A DNA stretch of 64,000 nt from Microbacterium enclense (GTDB lineage: Bacteria; Actinomycetota; Actinomycetes; Actinomycetales; Microbacteriaceae), in assembly GCF_001456955.1 (NCBI RefSeq), contig NZ_KQ758475.1:1-64000 (forward strand), given 5' to 3'. Below, piece by piece: positions 42,962 to 52,093 of this stretch. Made by a program: the position numbers and the translations under genes. The notes under the pieces were generated by a model. The model searched no databases and was not told the DNA's origin. It worked only from the letters and a program-made list of their open reading frames with translations. The number at the start of each line of letters is the position of its first letter. Position 1 is the stretch's first letter.

Positions 42962-43612
42962 GCGAGAAACGGCACCGCAAAGCGTGTCTCGCACGAAACA
43001 GCGTTTCTCGCGGGGAGGGCGACGGGATGCCGCGGCCCCGGCGCTCAGCGGAACGCCGGGGCTGCGGCATCCGGAATCCGAGGCCGCGGCCCGCGGTGAT
43101 CGCCGCAGACCTCGCGATAAACGGCGCGGCAAGGCAGAAACGGCACCACAAGGCGTGTCTCGCACGAAACGGCGTTTCTCGCGGAGAGGGCGACGGGATG
43201 CCGCGGCCCCGGCGCGCGCGGTTCCCGCCGACAAACGGCGCGGCGAGGCAGAAACGGCACCGCAAGGCGTGTCTCGCACGAAACGGCGTTTCTCGCGGGG
43301 AGGGCGACGGGATGCCGCGGCCCCGGCGCTCAGCGGAACGCCGGGGCTGCGGCATCCGGAATCCGAGGCCGCGGCCCGCGGTGATCGCCGCAGACCTCGC
43401 GATAAACGGCGCGGCAAGGCAGAAACGGCACCACAAGGCGTGTCTCGCACGAAACGGCGTTTCTCGCGGAGAGGGCGACGGGATGCCGCGGCCCCGGCGC
43501 GCGCGGTTCCCGCCGACAAACGGCGCGGCGAGGCAGAAACGGCACCGCAAGGCGTGTCTCGGACGAAACGGCGTTTCTCGCGGGGAGGGCGACGGGATGC
43601 CACGGCCTGGCA
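42962..43612. repeat. higher-order tandem repeat of CGAGAAACG palindromic elements, five copies
   Basis: A core unit with the shape GAAACGGCACCgCAAgGCG...CGTTTCTCGCGg(g/a)AGGGCGACGGGATGCC starts at 42966, 43137, 43251, 43422 and 43536. The spacing alternates 171, 114, 171, 114, so the period is 285 bp, a multiple of 57. In the first copy GCGAGAAACG (42962-42971) pairs with CGTTTCTCGC (43002-43011). Long intervals also hold a CGGCGCTCAGC...GCCGGGGCTGCGGCATCC palindrome, short ones a GCGCGCGCGGTTCCCGCCG spacer. The 285-bp period keeps frames open, so several long ORFs here are artefacts. 43613-43762 has decayed copies only. Confidence 0.9.
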
Positions 43613-43762
43613 CGCTCGCCACAGCGCTCGCGGGCAGGGCGAACGGACGGCGATCGCCACAGCGCTCGCGGGCAGGGCGACGGGATACCGCGGCCCCGAC
43701 GCTCCGGAGAACGTCGGGGCCGTGGCATCCGGGATCCACGCCCGGACCGGAAGAACCGCGGG

Positions 43763-44809
43763 TCAGGCGGGGGCGAAGGTCTTCGCGTCGATGACGAAGC
43801 GGTAGCGCACGTCGCTGTTCAGCACGCGCTCGTACGCCTCGTTGATCTGGTCGGCCGAGATGAGCTCGGTCTCGGGCGCGATGCCCTTCTCGGCGCAGAA
43901 GTCGAGCATCTCCTGCGTCTCGCGGATGCCGCCGATCGACGAACCGGCGAACGAGCGACGGTTGGTGAACAGCGTGAAGACCTGGATGGGCAGCGGCTCC
44001 GGCGGGGCGCCGACGTTGACCATCGTGCCGTTCAGCGCCAGGAGCCCGAGATACTGCTTGAGCTCGAGCGGGGCGCTGACGGTGTTGATGATGAGGTCGA
44101 AGCTCTTCTGGAGCTTCTCGAAGGTCTCGTCGTCCTTCGTGGCGTAGTAGTGGTCGGCGCCCATCTTCAGGCCGTCGTCCTTCTTGCTGAGCGTCTGCGA
44201 GAGCACGGTGACCTCGGCGCCCATGGCGTGGGCGATCTTGACGGCCATGTGGCCGAGACCGCCGAGGCCGACGACGGCGACCTTCTTGCCGGGGCCGGCG
44301 TTCCAGTGGTTCAGCGGCGAGTACGTCGTGATGCCGGCGCACAGCAGGGGCGCTGCCTTCTCGTAGGGGATCGACTCGGGAACGCGCAGCACGAAGTGCT
44401 CGTCGACGACGATCTTCTCGCTGTAGCCGCCCTGGGTGATCGTGCCGTCGACGTCCTTGCCGGCGTAGGTGCCGATGTTGCCCTTCTCGCAGTACTGCTC
44501 CTCGCCGGCCTTGCAGTTCTCGCATTCACGGCACGAGTTGACCATGCAGCCGACGCCGACCCGGTCGCCGACCTTGTGGCTGGTGACCTCGGAGCCGACC
44601 TCGGCGACCGTGCCGACGATCTCGTGACCGACGGTCAGGGGGTAGGGCACGTCGCCCCACTCGCCGCGGATGGTGTGGATGTCGGAGTGGCAGATGCCGG
44701 CGTAGGCGATGTCGATGAGGACGTCCTTCGGGCCGACGTCGCGGCGCTCGATGGTCGTGGGCTCGAGGGGTGAGGTCGCGGACGACGCCGCGTAGGCGTT
44801 GACGTGCAT
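43763..44809 (-). CDS. zinc-dependent alcohol dehydrogenase (YahK/AdhC-like)
   Basis: 348 residues. Catalytic zinc site: C in GICHSDIHT (about residue 40), H-E in GHEIVG (about 62-63) and C in [12 protein letters not shown]. Structural zinc site: cysteines in [16 protein letters not shown] (about 93-108). The NAD(P) loop [13 protein letters not shown] is near residue 180. Closest in pattern to NADPH-dependent aldehyde reductases of the cinnamyl-alcohol dehydrogenase group. GAGGAGAACC before the ATG. Single gene; 44810-44893 has nothing notable. Confidence 0.95.
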   Translation of the reverse strand: MHVNAYAASSATSPLEPTTIERRDVGPKDVLIDIAYAGICHSDIHTIRGEWGDVPYPLTVGHEIVGTVAEVGSEVTSHKVGDRVGVGCMVNSCRECENCKAGEEQYCEKGNIGTYAGKDVDGTITQGGYSEKIVVDEHFVLRVPESIPYEKAAPLLCAGITTYSPLNHWNAGPGKKVAVVGLGGLGHMAVKIAHAMGAEVTVLSQTLSKKDDGLKMGADHYYATKDDETFEKLQKSFDLIINTVSAPLELKQYLGLLALNGTMVNVGAPPEPLPIQVFTLFTNRRSFAGSSIGGIRETQEMLDFCAEKGIAPETELISADQINEAYERVLNSDVRYRFVIDAKTFAPA

Positions 44810-44893
44810 GGTTCTCCTCAGAGGGGGTCGATGCGGATGCATCCATCCTCCGTCAGCACCCACCGGCGGGGAGGACCCCTTGACGGATGCGGA

Positions 44894-44922
44894 AAGGGGC
44901 GGCGATCGGATCGCCGCCCCTT
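44894..44922 (-). terminator. terminator of the GH30 gene
   Basis: AAGGGGCGGCGA (44894-44905), loop TCGGA, TCGCCGCCCCTT (44911-44922). It lies 11 bp past the GH30 stop on the minus strand. Confidence 0.85.
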
Positions 44923-44933
44923 CCGTCACCGTC

Positions 44934-47900
44934 CTACTTGCAGGTGGCCGCCGGGATGACGGCCTGCGACGTCGCGGACGTGCCGTTCACGGTCGCCGTG
45001 ATCGTGGCGGTGCCCGCCGCGATCGACGCCTGACGCGTGGTGAACGTCGCCGACACGCGCTTGCCCGGCTCGACGGCGCCGAGGCTCTTCACCCCGTAGG
45101 GGGTGTCGATGCGCACGTCGGCGCGGGTCGCTCCGTCGTTCTGCACCGTCGCCGCGACGATGACCTTGCCGGCCACGCAGCGCGAGGAGACGGTCGTCGA
45201 CACCGTGACGGCCGGGACGCGCGTCACGGTCACCGTGTAGGCGCGCTCCGCACCGTTGGGGGCGGTCACCCGGACGGTGCCCACGCCGTTCGCGTCGGCC
45301 GGCTGAGTGATGCGGACGGTCGCGTTCTGGTCGACGGCCTGGGCGGCGAGCGTGGGCCAGGCGTCGCCCGTGACGGTCACGGCGTAATCGGTCTTGGCGG
45401 GGTCGAATCCGTCGACCGCCGTGGCACCCACGGTGAGGCGGGCGAGATCGGCGACACCGGCCGCCGACGGCGCCGATGCGAAGATCTCGACCTCCGAGAC
45501 GACCATGTGGGTGGCCGAGCGCGCGTTCATCACGACGCGCACCTCGTCGGCGGCGACGCCTCCCAGCGACACCTCGACCTTGGGCGCACCCGTCGCCGGC
45601 GCCGGGACGGTCTGCAGGGCGCCCTGCATCCACGTTCCACCGGCGGTGCGGTAATCCACGCGCAGGGTGTCGGCCCAGCTCAGCGATCCACCGTCGCGGT
45701 AGAACTGCACCGCCACGCGCTGGACCGTCTCGGCGGTCGCGAGACCGTAGGTCAGGGTGTCCTGCGTGTTCTTCGTGCCCGAACGCCAGTTCGACCAGCC
45801 CTTGTCGGCGCTCTGACCGTTGATGGTGCGCTCGATCGGGTATCCGCTCTCGGTGTAGGTCGCCGACGGACGGCTCTGCGGGGCGACGTTGCGCTCGGTG
45901 GCGGCCGTCACTATGACCGTCAGCCGTGCGGGCAGCTTCTCGCCGCTGGGGCCGGTGGCGGTGCCGCTCACGGACACGGTGCCCGTCTGGGCGAAGGCCG
46001 CGTCGGTCAGGTCGCCCCAGGCCCACGTGACCGGCGTCGAGAAGCCGGCGCCGTCGGCACGGACCTCGGACTGCACGGTCTTGGGGGCGTTGGCCTTGAC
46101 GCTCGAGAGCGCACTGCCCGCGGCGACCGTCATCGATGCGGGACGTGCCGCGGTGTACGCGCCGATCTCGACCGTGGCGGATGCCTCCACCGTCGCGCCG
46201 AAGATGTCGGTCCCGGTGCCGCGCACGGTGACCGTGCCGGCCTTCGAGAAGTCCTTGCCCTCGAGCTGCCAGGTCACGGGGACCGCGCGGGCCGTGTTGC
46301 CGGCGTAGCGCGCCGTCACCGTGGCGGGCAGGGTGGGTGCCGTGCCGACCGGCGTGCTGACAGAGACCGGGTCGACCCCGAGCACCGCAGTGCCCGACAG
46401 GCGCCACTGCTGGTTGCCGCCGCCGTTCGAGGTCCACAGGCCCACGCGGGCGTCGGCCTGCGTGCTCGCTCCGTTGACGTCGAGAACACGCTGGTCGCCG
46501 ACGCTCAGCACCGAGAAGGTCTCACCGTCGGTGGTGGATGCCATCCACTGGAGGTTGCGATCCGCCGCTGCCGCTTCGGGATCCGAGTCGACGAGGGTCG
46601 TTCCGCCGCCCGTGACGGCGAGGTACTGCCCCGCGGCGTTCTCGAGGGTGAAGCGGTGACGGTTCGTGCCCTCGCCGCTCAGCGAACGCACCGTCCAGGT
46701 CTGCGTCTTGGCCGCGCTCGCGGTCGTCGCGGACGGACGGATCGCCAGCGACGAGCCGCCGTCGAGAACCAGGCCGCTCTGCACGCCCGTCAGCTGGATC
46801 GACTGCCCGTTGCGGAAGGCCGTGGCGGTGTCGGCGGCGCCCGAGACGCCGTCGATGACGAACGTCGTCACGGAGCGCGCGGGCACCGTGAGGGTCGCGG
46901 TCTTGGTGGCCGGGTTCACCGCGACGGCCGCGCCCTGCTTCAGCGCGTTGACGGTGGGGTTCTCGAGCGTCGACTGCGTCGTCACCACGGGAGTGACGGT
47001 CGCGCCCGCGGCCACGGAGCCGAAGCGGCTGAGGTCGATCTCGACGGTGCGGTCGGCGGTCTCGCTGTTGACGTGCACGATGGTCGCGCCGGTGCCGTCG
47101 GCGTCCGTCGCCGCCGTCGACTGCGTGTTGTTGGTCGCGATGAGGTGGTCGCCGGGCTCGATGTAGTGCGTGAAGTTGCGCACGGTGTTGAACTTCTCGT
47201 TCGTCAGCACCTTGCACGACGGGTCGGCGTCGCCGTCTTTGATGCGGCGCTCGGACTTGCCCTCGGCGTTGCAGTCGAAGTCGATGAAGACGCTGCCCCA
47301 GTTGAGCTGCTCGACCTTCTCCATGTTGTAGAGGTCTTCCACCGGCTGCCAGAACACCCACGCGTCGGGCTCGAGCTCGCGCAGATCGGCCTGGATGTGC
47401 TCGGCCATCCCCAGTCCGTTGCCGATGTCGACCGGGTTGAAGCCCTTGCCGGGGGTCCAGTTGCCCTCGACCTCGCTCATCCACAGCGGCTTGTCGGCCG
47501 CCTTGGCGATGTCGCGGACGATCGGGCGGCCCTGAACGCCGTAGGTGTGCACGTTCAGCTGGTCGACGGCGGCCTTGGCCTCGGGTGACCAGGCGTTCCA
47601 GTTGGTCTGGAAGATCCCGGGGTTCGTCTCGTCCATGGCCGAGATCACGGCGTCGGTCGTGGTGTCGGGGTCGGCCAGGCGCGCGGCGAGCGCCTTGATC
47701 ATCTCGTCCTGACGCTGGGGCCCGATGTGCGCGCCCTCCTGCCGGCTCTCGCTGGTCGGCCAGGTCGCCCCGGCCGGGATGCGGGTGGACCAGTAGTTCG
47801 TGTTCGGCTCGTTGAAGGGGTCGATGGTGTCGAACTGGATGCCGTGCTCTTTCTCGAGCTCGTCGACGACGGTGGTGAGGTATCCCGCGAACTTGTCCAT

Positions 47901-48530
47901 GTCGGCGGTGGCGAGCTGCTCGCTGGTGGCGTTGTTGATGCCGCCCGAGACGTAGCCGCTCTGGGTGAGGAAGTAGGGCGGGGAGTTGCTGAACGCCTCC
48001 CAGTGCGTGATCTTGCCCTTGAGCGCGTCGATCCACCAGCGCTGGGCGGAGTCGGCGTCGAAGTCGTAGTGCGTCGGGTCGTCGGGGTTCCACGCGGCCT
48101 TGTAGCGCTCGCGGTCGGCGTAGGTCGAGGTGATCGCACCCTGCGCGTCGGTGGCGGGGAGGTTCGGGTTCCAGAAGCCGGGGACGGCACCGCCCGGGCG
48201 GAGGTACGACGGGACGTCGGTCGCGTTGCCGCCGCCGATGTTGTACCGGGCGATGTTGAGGTTCAGCCCGTCCTCGCCGAAGACGGCGTCGAACAGCTTC
48301 TGCCGCACGTCGGCGGGGTAGTTGCCGGTCGCGTTGGCGAACCAGACCAGGCTCGTCCCCCAGCCTTCGAACGGCGCCGACGCCGTCGCGGGGTTGGGCG
48401 TGACGCGGACCGGCGTCGTGGCGGCCTGACTCTCATCGGACGCCGTCACGGAGGCGGTTGCGGTGATGGCGCCGGCGGCCAACGCCACGGCGCACGTCAT
48501 CGACAGCAGTCGAACTGACTTCATCGTCAT
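44934..48530 (-). CDS. secreted multidomain GH30 glycosidase, probable endo-beta-1,6-galactanase
   Basis: 1198 residues. Signal peptide about 1-37, cleaved near SQAA-TTP. GH30 catalytic domain about 45-560 including its beta-sandwich. [19 protein letters not shown] and [17 protein letters not shown] match the GH30 group of endo-beta-1,6-galactanases; acid/base E241 in DPFNEPN, nucleophile E353 in [10 protein letters not shown] ricin-type lectin domain (about 575-710, ending NQQWRLSG) is followed by two Ig-like domains (about 715-870), an F5/8-type CBM32 (about 880-1010), a cadherin-like sandwich (about 1020-1100, [14 protein letters not shown]) and a C-terminal beta domain. No sortase motif. 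It would cut beta-1,6-galactan side chains of arabinogalactan outside the cell. A LacI operator lies 38 bp upstream. Confidence 0.85.
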   Translation of the reverse strand: MTMKSVRLLSMTCAVALAAGAITATASVTASDESQAATTPVRVTPNPATASAPFEGWGTSLVWFANATGNYPADVRQKLFDAVFGEDGLNLNIARYNIGGGNATDVPSYLRPGGAVPGFWNPNLPATDAQGAITSTYADRERYKAAWNPDDPTHYDFDADSAQRWWIDALKGKITHWEAFSNSPPYFLTQSGYVSGGINNATSEQLATADMDKFAGYLTTVVDELEKEHGIQFDTIDPFNEPNTNYWSTRIPAGATWPTSESRQEGAHIGPQRQDEMIKALAARLADPDTTTDAVISAMDETNPGIFQTNWNAWSPEAKAAVDQLNVHTYGVQGRPIVRDIAKAADKPLWMSEVEGNWTPGKGFNPVDIGNGLGMAEHIQADLRELEPDAWVFWQPVEDLYNMEKVEQLNWGSVFIDFDCNAEGKSERRIKDGDADPSCKVLTNEKFNTVRNFTHYIEPGDHLIATNNTQSTAATDADGTGATIVHVNSETADRTVEIDLSRFGSVAAGATVTPVVTTQSTLENPTVNALKQGAAVAVNPATKTATLTVPARSVTTFVIDGVSGAADTATAFRNGQSIQLTGVQSGLVLDGGSSLAIRPSATTASAAKTQTWTVRSLSGEGTNRHRFTLENAAGQYLAVTGGGTTLVDSDPEAAAADRNLQWMASTTDGETFSVLSVGDQRVLDVNGASTQADARVGLWTSNGGGNQQWRLSGTAVLGVDPVSVSTPVGTAPTLPATVTARYAGNTARAVPVTWQLEGKDFSKAGTVTVRGTGTDIFGATVEASATVEIGAYTAARPASMTVAAGSALSSVKANAPKTVQSEVRADGAGFSTPVTWAWGDLTDAAFAQTGTVSVSGTATGPSGEKLPARLTVIVTAATERNVAPQSRPSATYTESGYPIERTINGQSADKGWSNWRSGTKNTQDTLTYGLATAETVQRVAVQFYRDGGSLSWADTLRVDYRTAGGTWMQGALQTVPAPATGAPKVEVSLGGVAADEVRVVMNARSATHMVVSEVEIFASAPSAAGVADLARLTVGATAVDGFDPAKTDYAVTVTGDAWPTLAAQAVDQNATVRITQPADANGVGTVRVTAPNGAERAYTVTVTRVPAVTVSTTVSSRCVAGKVIVAATVQNDGATRADVRIDTPYGVKSLGAVEPGKRVSATFTTRQASIAAGTATITATVNGTSATSQAVIPAATCK

Positions 48531-48567
48531 TTCCGATCCGGCCGCTGCGGTGCGGCCTCATGTGGGG

Positions 48568-48583
48568 GTGTTTACGTCAACAT
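48568..48583. promoter_or_regulatory. LacI operator upstream of the GH30 gene
   Basis: GTGTTTACGTCAACAT matches the consensus RTGTTNACGTNAACAY shared with sites at 50009-50024 and 50042-50057. It is palindromic about its centre. Confidence 0.82.
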
Positions 48584-48699
48584 GGACGCTCAGCAGGAGC
48601 TTAGACGACGCTGTTACCGCACACAAGGAGCCGTGGGTGCCGCGGGGCTCCGCTCCGGCGATCGTCGCGCAGACGAGATCCCCAGCATCAGCGCAGCCG

Positions 48700-48900
48700 G
48701 CCGATCGAGCGGACGACGAAGGCCGCGGCGCCGGGGCCGCCGCGCGGAAGCAGGGGCGGCCTGCAGGCGCCGAACGCGAGGGCGCCGGGCTCCCCGCCCG
48801 CGCTCGCCGACACGAGGGCGCACGTGCTCCCTGACATACGGGCGCCGGACGCAGGGGCGCATGTGTTCCCGGGCCCGCATGCGCCCTGTGACCGAGTCAC
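48700..48900. repeat. GGGCGCATG-family imperfect repeats between GH30 and its LacI regulator
   Basis: The 368-bp gap 48584-48951 contains no gene. GGGCGCATG (48855-48863) and CATGCGCCC (48878-48886) form a hairpin. A related unit, GAGGGCGCACGTGCTCCC, lies about 40 bp to the left (near 48814-48831), and more GGGCGCC fragments reach back to about 48720. It resembles the other palindromic elements here but is more decayed. Confidence 0.55.
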
Positions 48901-48951
48901 CGGACCAGGCGGTCGCGTGCGAGCCGGCACCGCCCGTCCGCGACATGCGTC

Positions 48952-49995
48952 TCAGCGCGGGCCGGAGCTGGCCCGCACCACGAGCGAGGTGGGCACGAGC
49001 GTGCGCTCGTGGTCGTCTCCGGTGCCCTCGATATCGGCGATGAGGGCCTTCATCGCCTCGGCGCCGACGCGCTCGAACCGCTGGCGCACCGTGGTGAGCG
49101 GGGGCCAGAAGTTCGCCGCTTCGGGCATGTCGTCGAAGCCGACGACGCTCACCTCCCCGGGCACGCGACGCCCGGCCTCGTGGAGGGCGCGGATGACGCC
49201 GAGCGCCATCTGATCGTTGGCGGCGAAGACCGCGGTCACCTCGGGGCGCACCGCGAGCGCCGCGCCGATGCGGTGGCCGGAGTCGGCCGTCCAGTCGCCG
49301 ATCTGCACCTCGGGCACGCGGCATCCGCGGTCTTCGAGGGCGGCCCGCCACGCGTTGTGCCGGCGCTCGGCGGCGAACGACTCCGGCGGTCCCGACACGT
49401 GCCACACCGTCTCGTGGCCGAGGTCGAGCAGGTGCTCGGTCGCGAGCCGCGCCCCCTGCGCCTGGTCGTTGTCGACGACGGCGTAGGGGTAGTCGGCACT
49501 GGAGTCGACCACCACCACGGGCAGGCCCGACGGGATCGCGAGCTCGTTCTCGCCCAGGCGATGGGTCTCGATGAGGATGACGATGCCGTCGACCGCGTGT
49601 TCGCGCAGGCGCATGAAGGCGCCCGAGACGTCGGACTGCGAGGCCGACTGCACCGTGATGAGGGTGATGGAGTAGCCGGATGCCGCGGCCATCGACGCCA
49701 GCGCGTCGAGGGTGCGGGTGTTGCCGTACGACCCGAGCGAGAACATGATCACGCCGATGCTGCGGAACCGCCCCGAACGCAGGGCCCGGGCGGCGCTGTT
49801 GGGCCGGTAGCCGAGGTGCGTCATGGCGTCGAGCACGCGGGCGCGTGTGTCGGGGTCGACGTTGCTGCGTCCGTTGGCGACGCGCGATACGGTCTGACCC
49901 GACACTCCGGCCGCCGCAGCGACGTCTGCCATGGACACTTCGCGTCGGCGCTTGCGCGTCGGGATCGCGGGCGACGCCGTCGTCGTCTCGCTCAT
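48952..49995 (-). CDS. LacI family repressor of the arabinogalactan genes
   Basis: 347 residues. HTH (about 21-45): VSMADVAAAAGVSGQTVSRVANG, hinge SAARALRSG near 68-76, then a periplasmic-binding-protein-like sugar domain with VVGFDDMPEAANFWPPLTTV at the end. It is a clear paralogue of the 59821-60786 protein, with nearly the same recognition helix (QTVSRVxNG). Operators are found upstream of its own gene, the ABC importer and the GH30 gene, so it likely represses all three until a galactose- or arabinose-containing sugar is bound. Confidence 0.93.
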   Translation of the reverse strand: MSETTTASPAIPTRKRRREVSMADVAAAAGVSGQTVSRVANGRSNVDPDTRARVLDAMTHLGYRPNSAARALRSGRFRSIGVIMFSLGSYGNTRTLDALASMAAASGYSITLITVQSASQSDVSGAFMRLREHAVDGIVILIETHRLGENELAIPSGLPVVVVDSSADYPYAVVDNDQAQGARLATEHLLDLGHETVWHVSGPPESFAAERRHNAWRAALEDRGCRVPEVQIGDWTADSGHRIGAALAVRPEVTAVFAANDQMALGVIRALHEAGRRVPGEVSVVGFDDMPEAANFWPPLTTVRQRFERVGAEAMKALIADIEGTGDDHERTLVPTSLVVRASSGPR

Positions 49996-50008
49996 GGATG
50001 CCCCCTCG

Positions 50009-50024
50009 GTGTTGACGTTGACAC
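50009..50024. promoter_or_regulatory. LacI operator upstream of the repressor's own gene
   Basis: GTGTTGACGTTGACAC is a near-perfect match to RTGTTNACGTNAACAY (one base off) and lies 13 bp before the lacI start. It suggests autoregulation. Confidence 0.75.
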
Positions 50025-50041
50025 CCTAGCGGGGCCGGGTT

Positions 50042-50057
50042 ATGTTTACGTCAACAT
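50042..50057. promoter_or_regulatory. LacI operator upstream of the ABC importer
   Basis: ATGTTTACGTCAACAT lies 46 bp before ATG 50104 and 33 bp (centre to centre) from the site at 50009-50024, about three helical turns. Two repressor dimers could bind side by side in this divergent region. Confidence 0.85.
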
Positions 50058-50103
50058 CTCGGCCACCCGGACCGAATGCGCACCAACGAAGAGGCACTGG
50101 ACG

Positions 50104-51027
50104 ATGACGACCACCGCGGCACCCCCGCCCGCCCTGCGCACCCCCCGGCGCAAACGGCGTGCACGCATCGACGATCGCGGCTGGCTGTTCGTCGCCCCCT
50201 TCGCGATCGTGTTCGCCCTGGTGTTCCTCGCGCCGCTGGTGTACTCGATCTACCTCAGCCTCTTCCGCGAGCAGCTGATCGGCGGCAACGCGTTCGTCGG
50301 CCTCGACAACTACATCGCCGCCTTCGGCGACGAGAAGTTCTGGGACGGCCTCATCCGCGTCTCGGTCTTCCTCGTCGTGCAGGTGCCGATCATGCTGATC
50401 CTGGCCCTCGGCGCCGCCCTCGCCATCGACAGCGCACGACTGCACGCCTCGAGCTTCTACCGCATCGTCATCTTCCTCCCCTACGCCGTGCCGGCGGTCG
50501 TGGCGGTGCTGATGTGGGGCTACATCTACGGCGACCAGTTCGGCCTCGCCGGCAACGTCAACCAGCTGCTCGGTTCGGACGTGCTCCAGCCGTTCATCCC
50601 GCAGTGGATGCTGCTGTCGATCGGCAACATCGTCACCTGGCAGTTCGTCGGCTACAACATGCTGATCTTCTACTCGTCGCTCAAGACCATCCCGAGCGAG
50701 CTGTACGAAGCGGCATCCATCGACGGAGCGGGCGCGTGGCGCACGATCTTCTCGATCAAGATCCCGGCCGTGCGCGGCGCCGTCGTGATCGCCACGATCT
50801 TCTCGATCATCGGCAGCTTCCAGCTCTTCAACGAGCCGAACATCCTCAAGCCCCTGGCCCCGAACACGATCTCGACGTTCTACACGCCGAACATGTACGC
50901 CTACAACCTGTCGTTCGCGGGCCAGCAGTACAACTACGCCGCGACGATCGCCATCATCATGGGTCTGATCACCGCGATCATCGCTTACGTCGTGCAGCTG
51001 CGCGGCTCACGTCAGGAGGCGCGATGA
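50104..51027 (+). CDS. sugar ABC transporter permease (MalF/LacF type)
   Basis: 307 residues. Six membrane segments, the first at about 28-50 (WLFVAPFAIVFALVFLAPLV). EAA loop YEAASIDGAGAWRTIFSIKI. FNEPNILKP and TPNMYAYNLSF near the end are common in CUT1 permeases for galactosides and arabinosides. First gene of the importer operon, 46 bp after a LacI operator. Unusually, the two permease genes come before the lipoprotein gene (52094). No ATPase gene is in the locus. Confidence 0.93.
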   Translation: MTTTAAPPPALRTPRRKRRARIDDRGWLFVAPFAIVFALVFLAPLVYSIYLSLFREQLIGGNAFVGLDNYIAAFGDEKFWDGLIRVSVFLVVQVPIMLILALGAALAIDSARLHASSFYRIVIFLPYAVPAVVAVLMWGYIYGDQFGLAGNVNQLLGSDVLQPFIPQWMLLSIGNIVTWQFVGYNMLIFYSSLKTIPSELYEAASIDGAGAWRTIFSIKIPAVRGAVVIATIFSIIGSFQLFNEPNILKPLAPNTISTFYTPNMYAYNLSFAGQQYNYAATIAIIMGLITAIIAYVVQLRGSRQEAR

Positions 51028-51959
51028 CCACCGCGACCGCACCCCGCACCGACACCGTCGCGGTGACCACCGACCGTTCGCGCTCGCGCCGTTCGTACGC
51101 CCGCACCTCGCCCACGCAGACTCGCCGCTCGGTGGTGCTGACCATCGTGATGAGCCTGTACCTCGTGTACACGCTGCTGCCGCTGGCGTGGCTGCTCATC
51201 AACGCCACCAAGACCCAGCCCGACCTGTTCTCGTCGTTCGGACTCTGGTTCGGCGACAGCTTCGCCCTCGGCGACAACATCGTGCAGACCTTCACCTATC
51301 GCGACGGCATCTTCCTGCGCTGGCTCGGCAACACCCTGCTCTACGTGGTGGTCGGCGCCGGCGGTGCGACCTTCCTCGCCACCCTCGCGGGGTACGGCCT
51401 GGCGAAGTACAACTTCCGCGGACGCAAGGCGGTCTTCGCCGTGATCCTCGGTGCGATCGCCGTGCCGGGCACCGCCCTCGCCGTGCCGACCTTCCTGCTG
51501 TTCAGCCAGCTGGGTCTGACGAACACCCCGTGGGCGATCATCATCCCCTCGCTCATCAGCCCGTTCGGTCTGTACCTGGTCTGGGTGTACGCCACCGACG
51601 CCGTTCCGACCGAGCTTCTGGAGGCTGCTCGCATGGACGGTGCGGGCGAGTTCCGCACGTTCTTCACCATCTCGATCCGCCTGCTCACGCCCGGCATCGT
51701 CACCGTGCTGCTGTTCGCGGTCGTGGCGACCTGGAACAACTACTTCCTGCCGCTCATCATGCTGAGCAACCCGGAGTGGTACCCGCTCACGGTCGGCCTC
51801 AACCAGTGGAACGCCCAGGCCGTCGGCGTCGGCGCACAGCCCATCTACAACCTCGTCATCACCGGTTCGCTGCTGTCGATCATCCCGATCGTCGCCGCGT
51901 TCCTCGTGCTGCAGCGCTTCTGGCAGTCCGGCCTGAGCGCGGGCAGCGTCAAGGGATGA
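51024..51959 (+). CDS. sugar ABC transporter permease (MalG/LacG type)
   Basis: 311 residues. A basic N-terminal tail of ~35 residues is followed by about six membrane segments. EAA loop LEAARMDGAGEFRTFFTISI, and the standard ending RFWQSGLSAGSVKG. ATG overlaps the stop of the first permease (ATGA). 134 bp separate it from the lipoprotein gene. Confidence 0.93.
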   Translation: MTTATAPRTDTVAVTTDRSRSRRSYARTSPTQTRRSVVLTIVMSLYLVYTLLPLAWLLINATKTQPDLFSSFGLWFGDSFALGDNIVQTFTYRDGIFLRWLGNTLLYVVVGAGGATFLATLAGYGLAKYNFRGRKAVFAVILGAIAVPGTALAVPTFLLFSQLGLTNTPWAIIIPSLISPFGLYLVWVYATDAVPTELLEAARMDGAGEFRTFFTISIRLLTPGIVTVLLFAVVATWNNYFLPLIMLSNPEWYPLTVGLNQWNAQAVGVGAQPIYNLVITGSLLSIIPIVAAFLVLQRFWQSGLSAGSVKG

Positions 51960-52093
51960 CAACCACGACTTCCCCCGATCGGGGCATCAGCCCCACCACC
52001 CGAAACACCCGGAGCGTCCTGCCCCGGTCTTCACAACCCACCCGCACCGGAGCGTTCCGCCCCGGAACTCACACAACGAAGTAGAGGAACCCG

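Noticed and set aside
42962..43612. CRISPR array
   Set aside because: Repeats are long, palindromic and spaced 114 or 171 bp with repeated spacers. No cas genes are present.
41443..43794. 783-codon open frame on the plus strand across pgm and the repeat array
   Set aside because: It is an out-of-frame shadow of pgm that then runs through the 285-bp repeat, whose length is a multiple of 3. Composition (Arg/Pro/Gly) and repeats show it is not a protein.
42591..44525. 644-codon minus-strand frame with repeated peptide blocks
   Set aside because: The repeated peptide comes from the DNA repeat array; the frame overlaps the alcohol dehydrogenase and pgm in the wrong phase.
48582..49043. Small plus-strand frames in the gap between GH30 and LacI
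   Set aside because: They cross imperfect repeats and have skewed composition and no ribosome-binding site.
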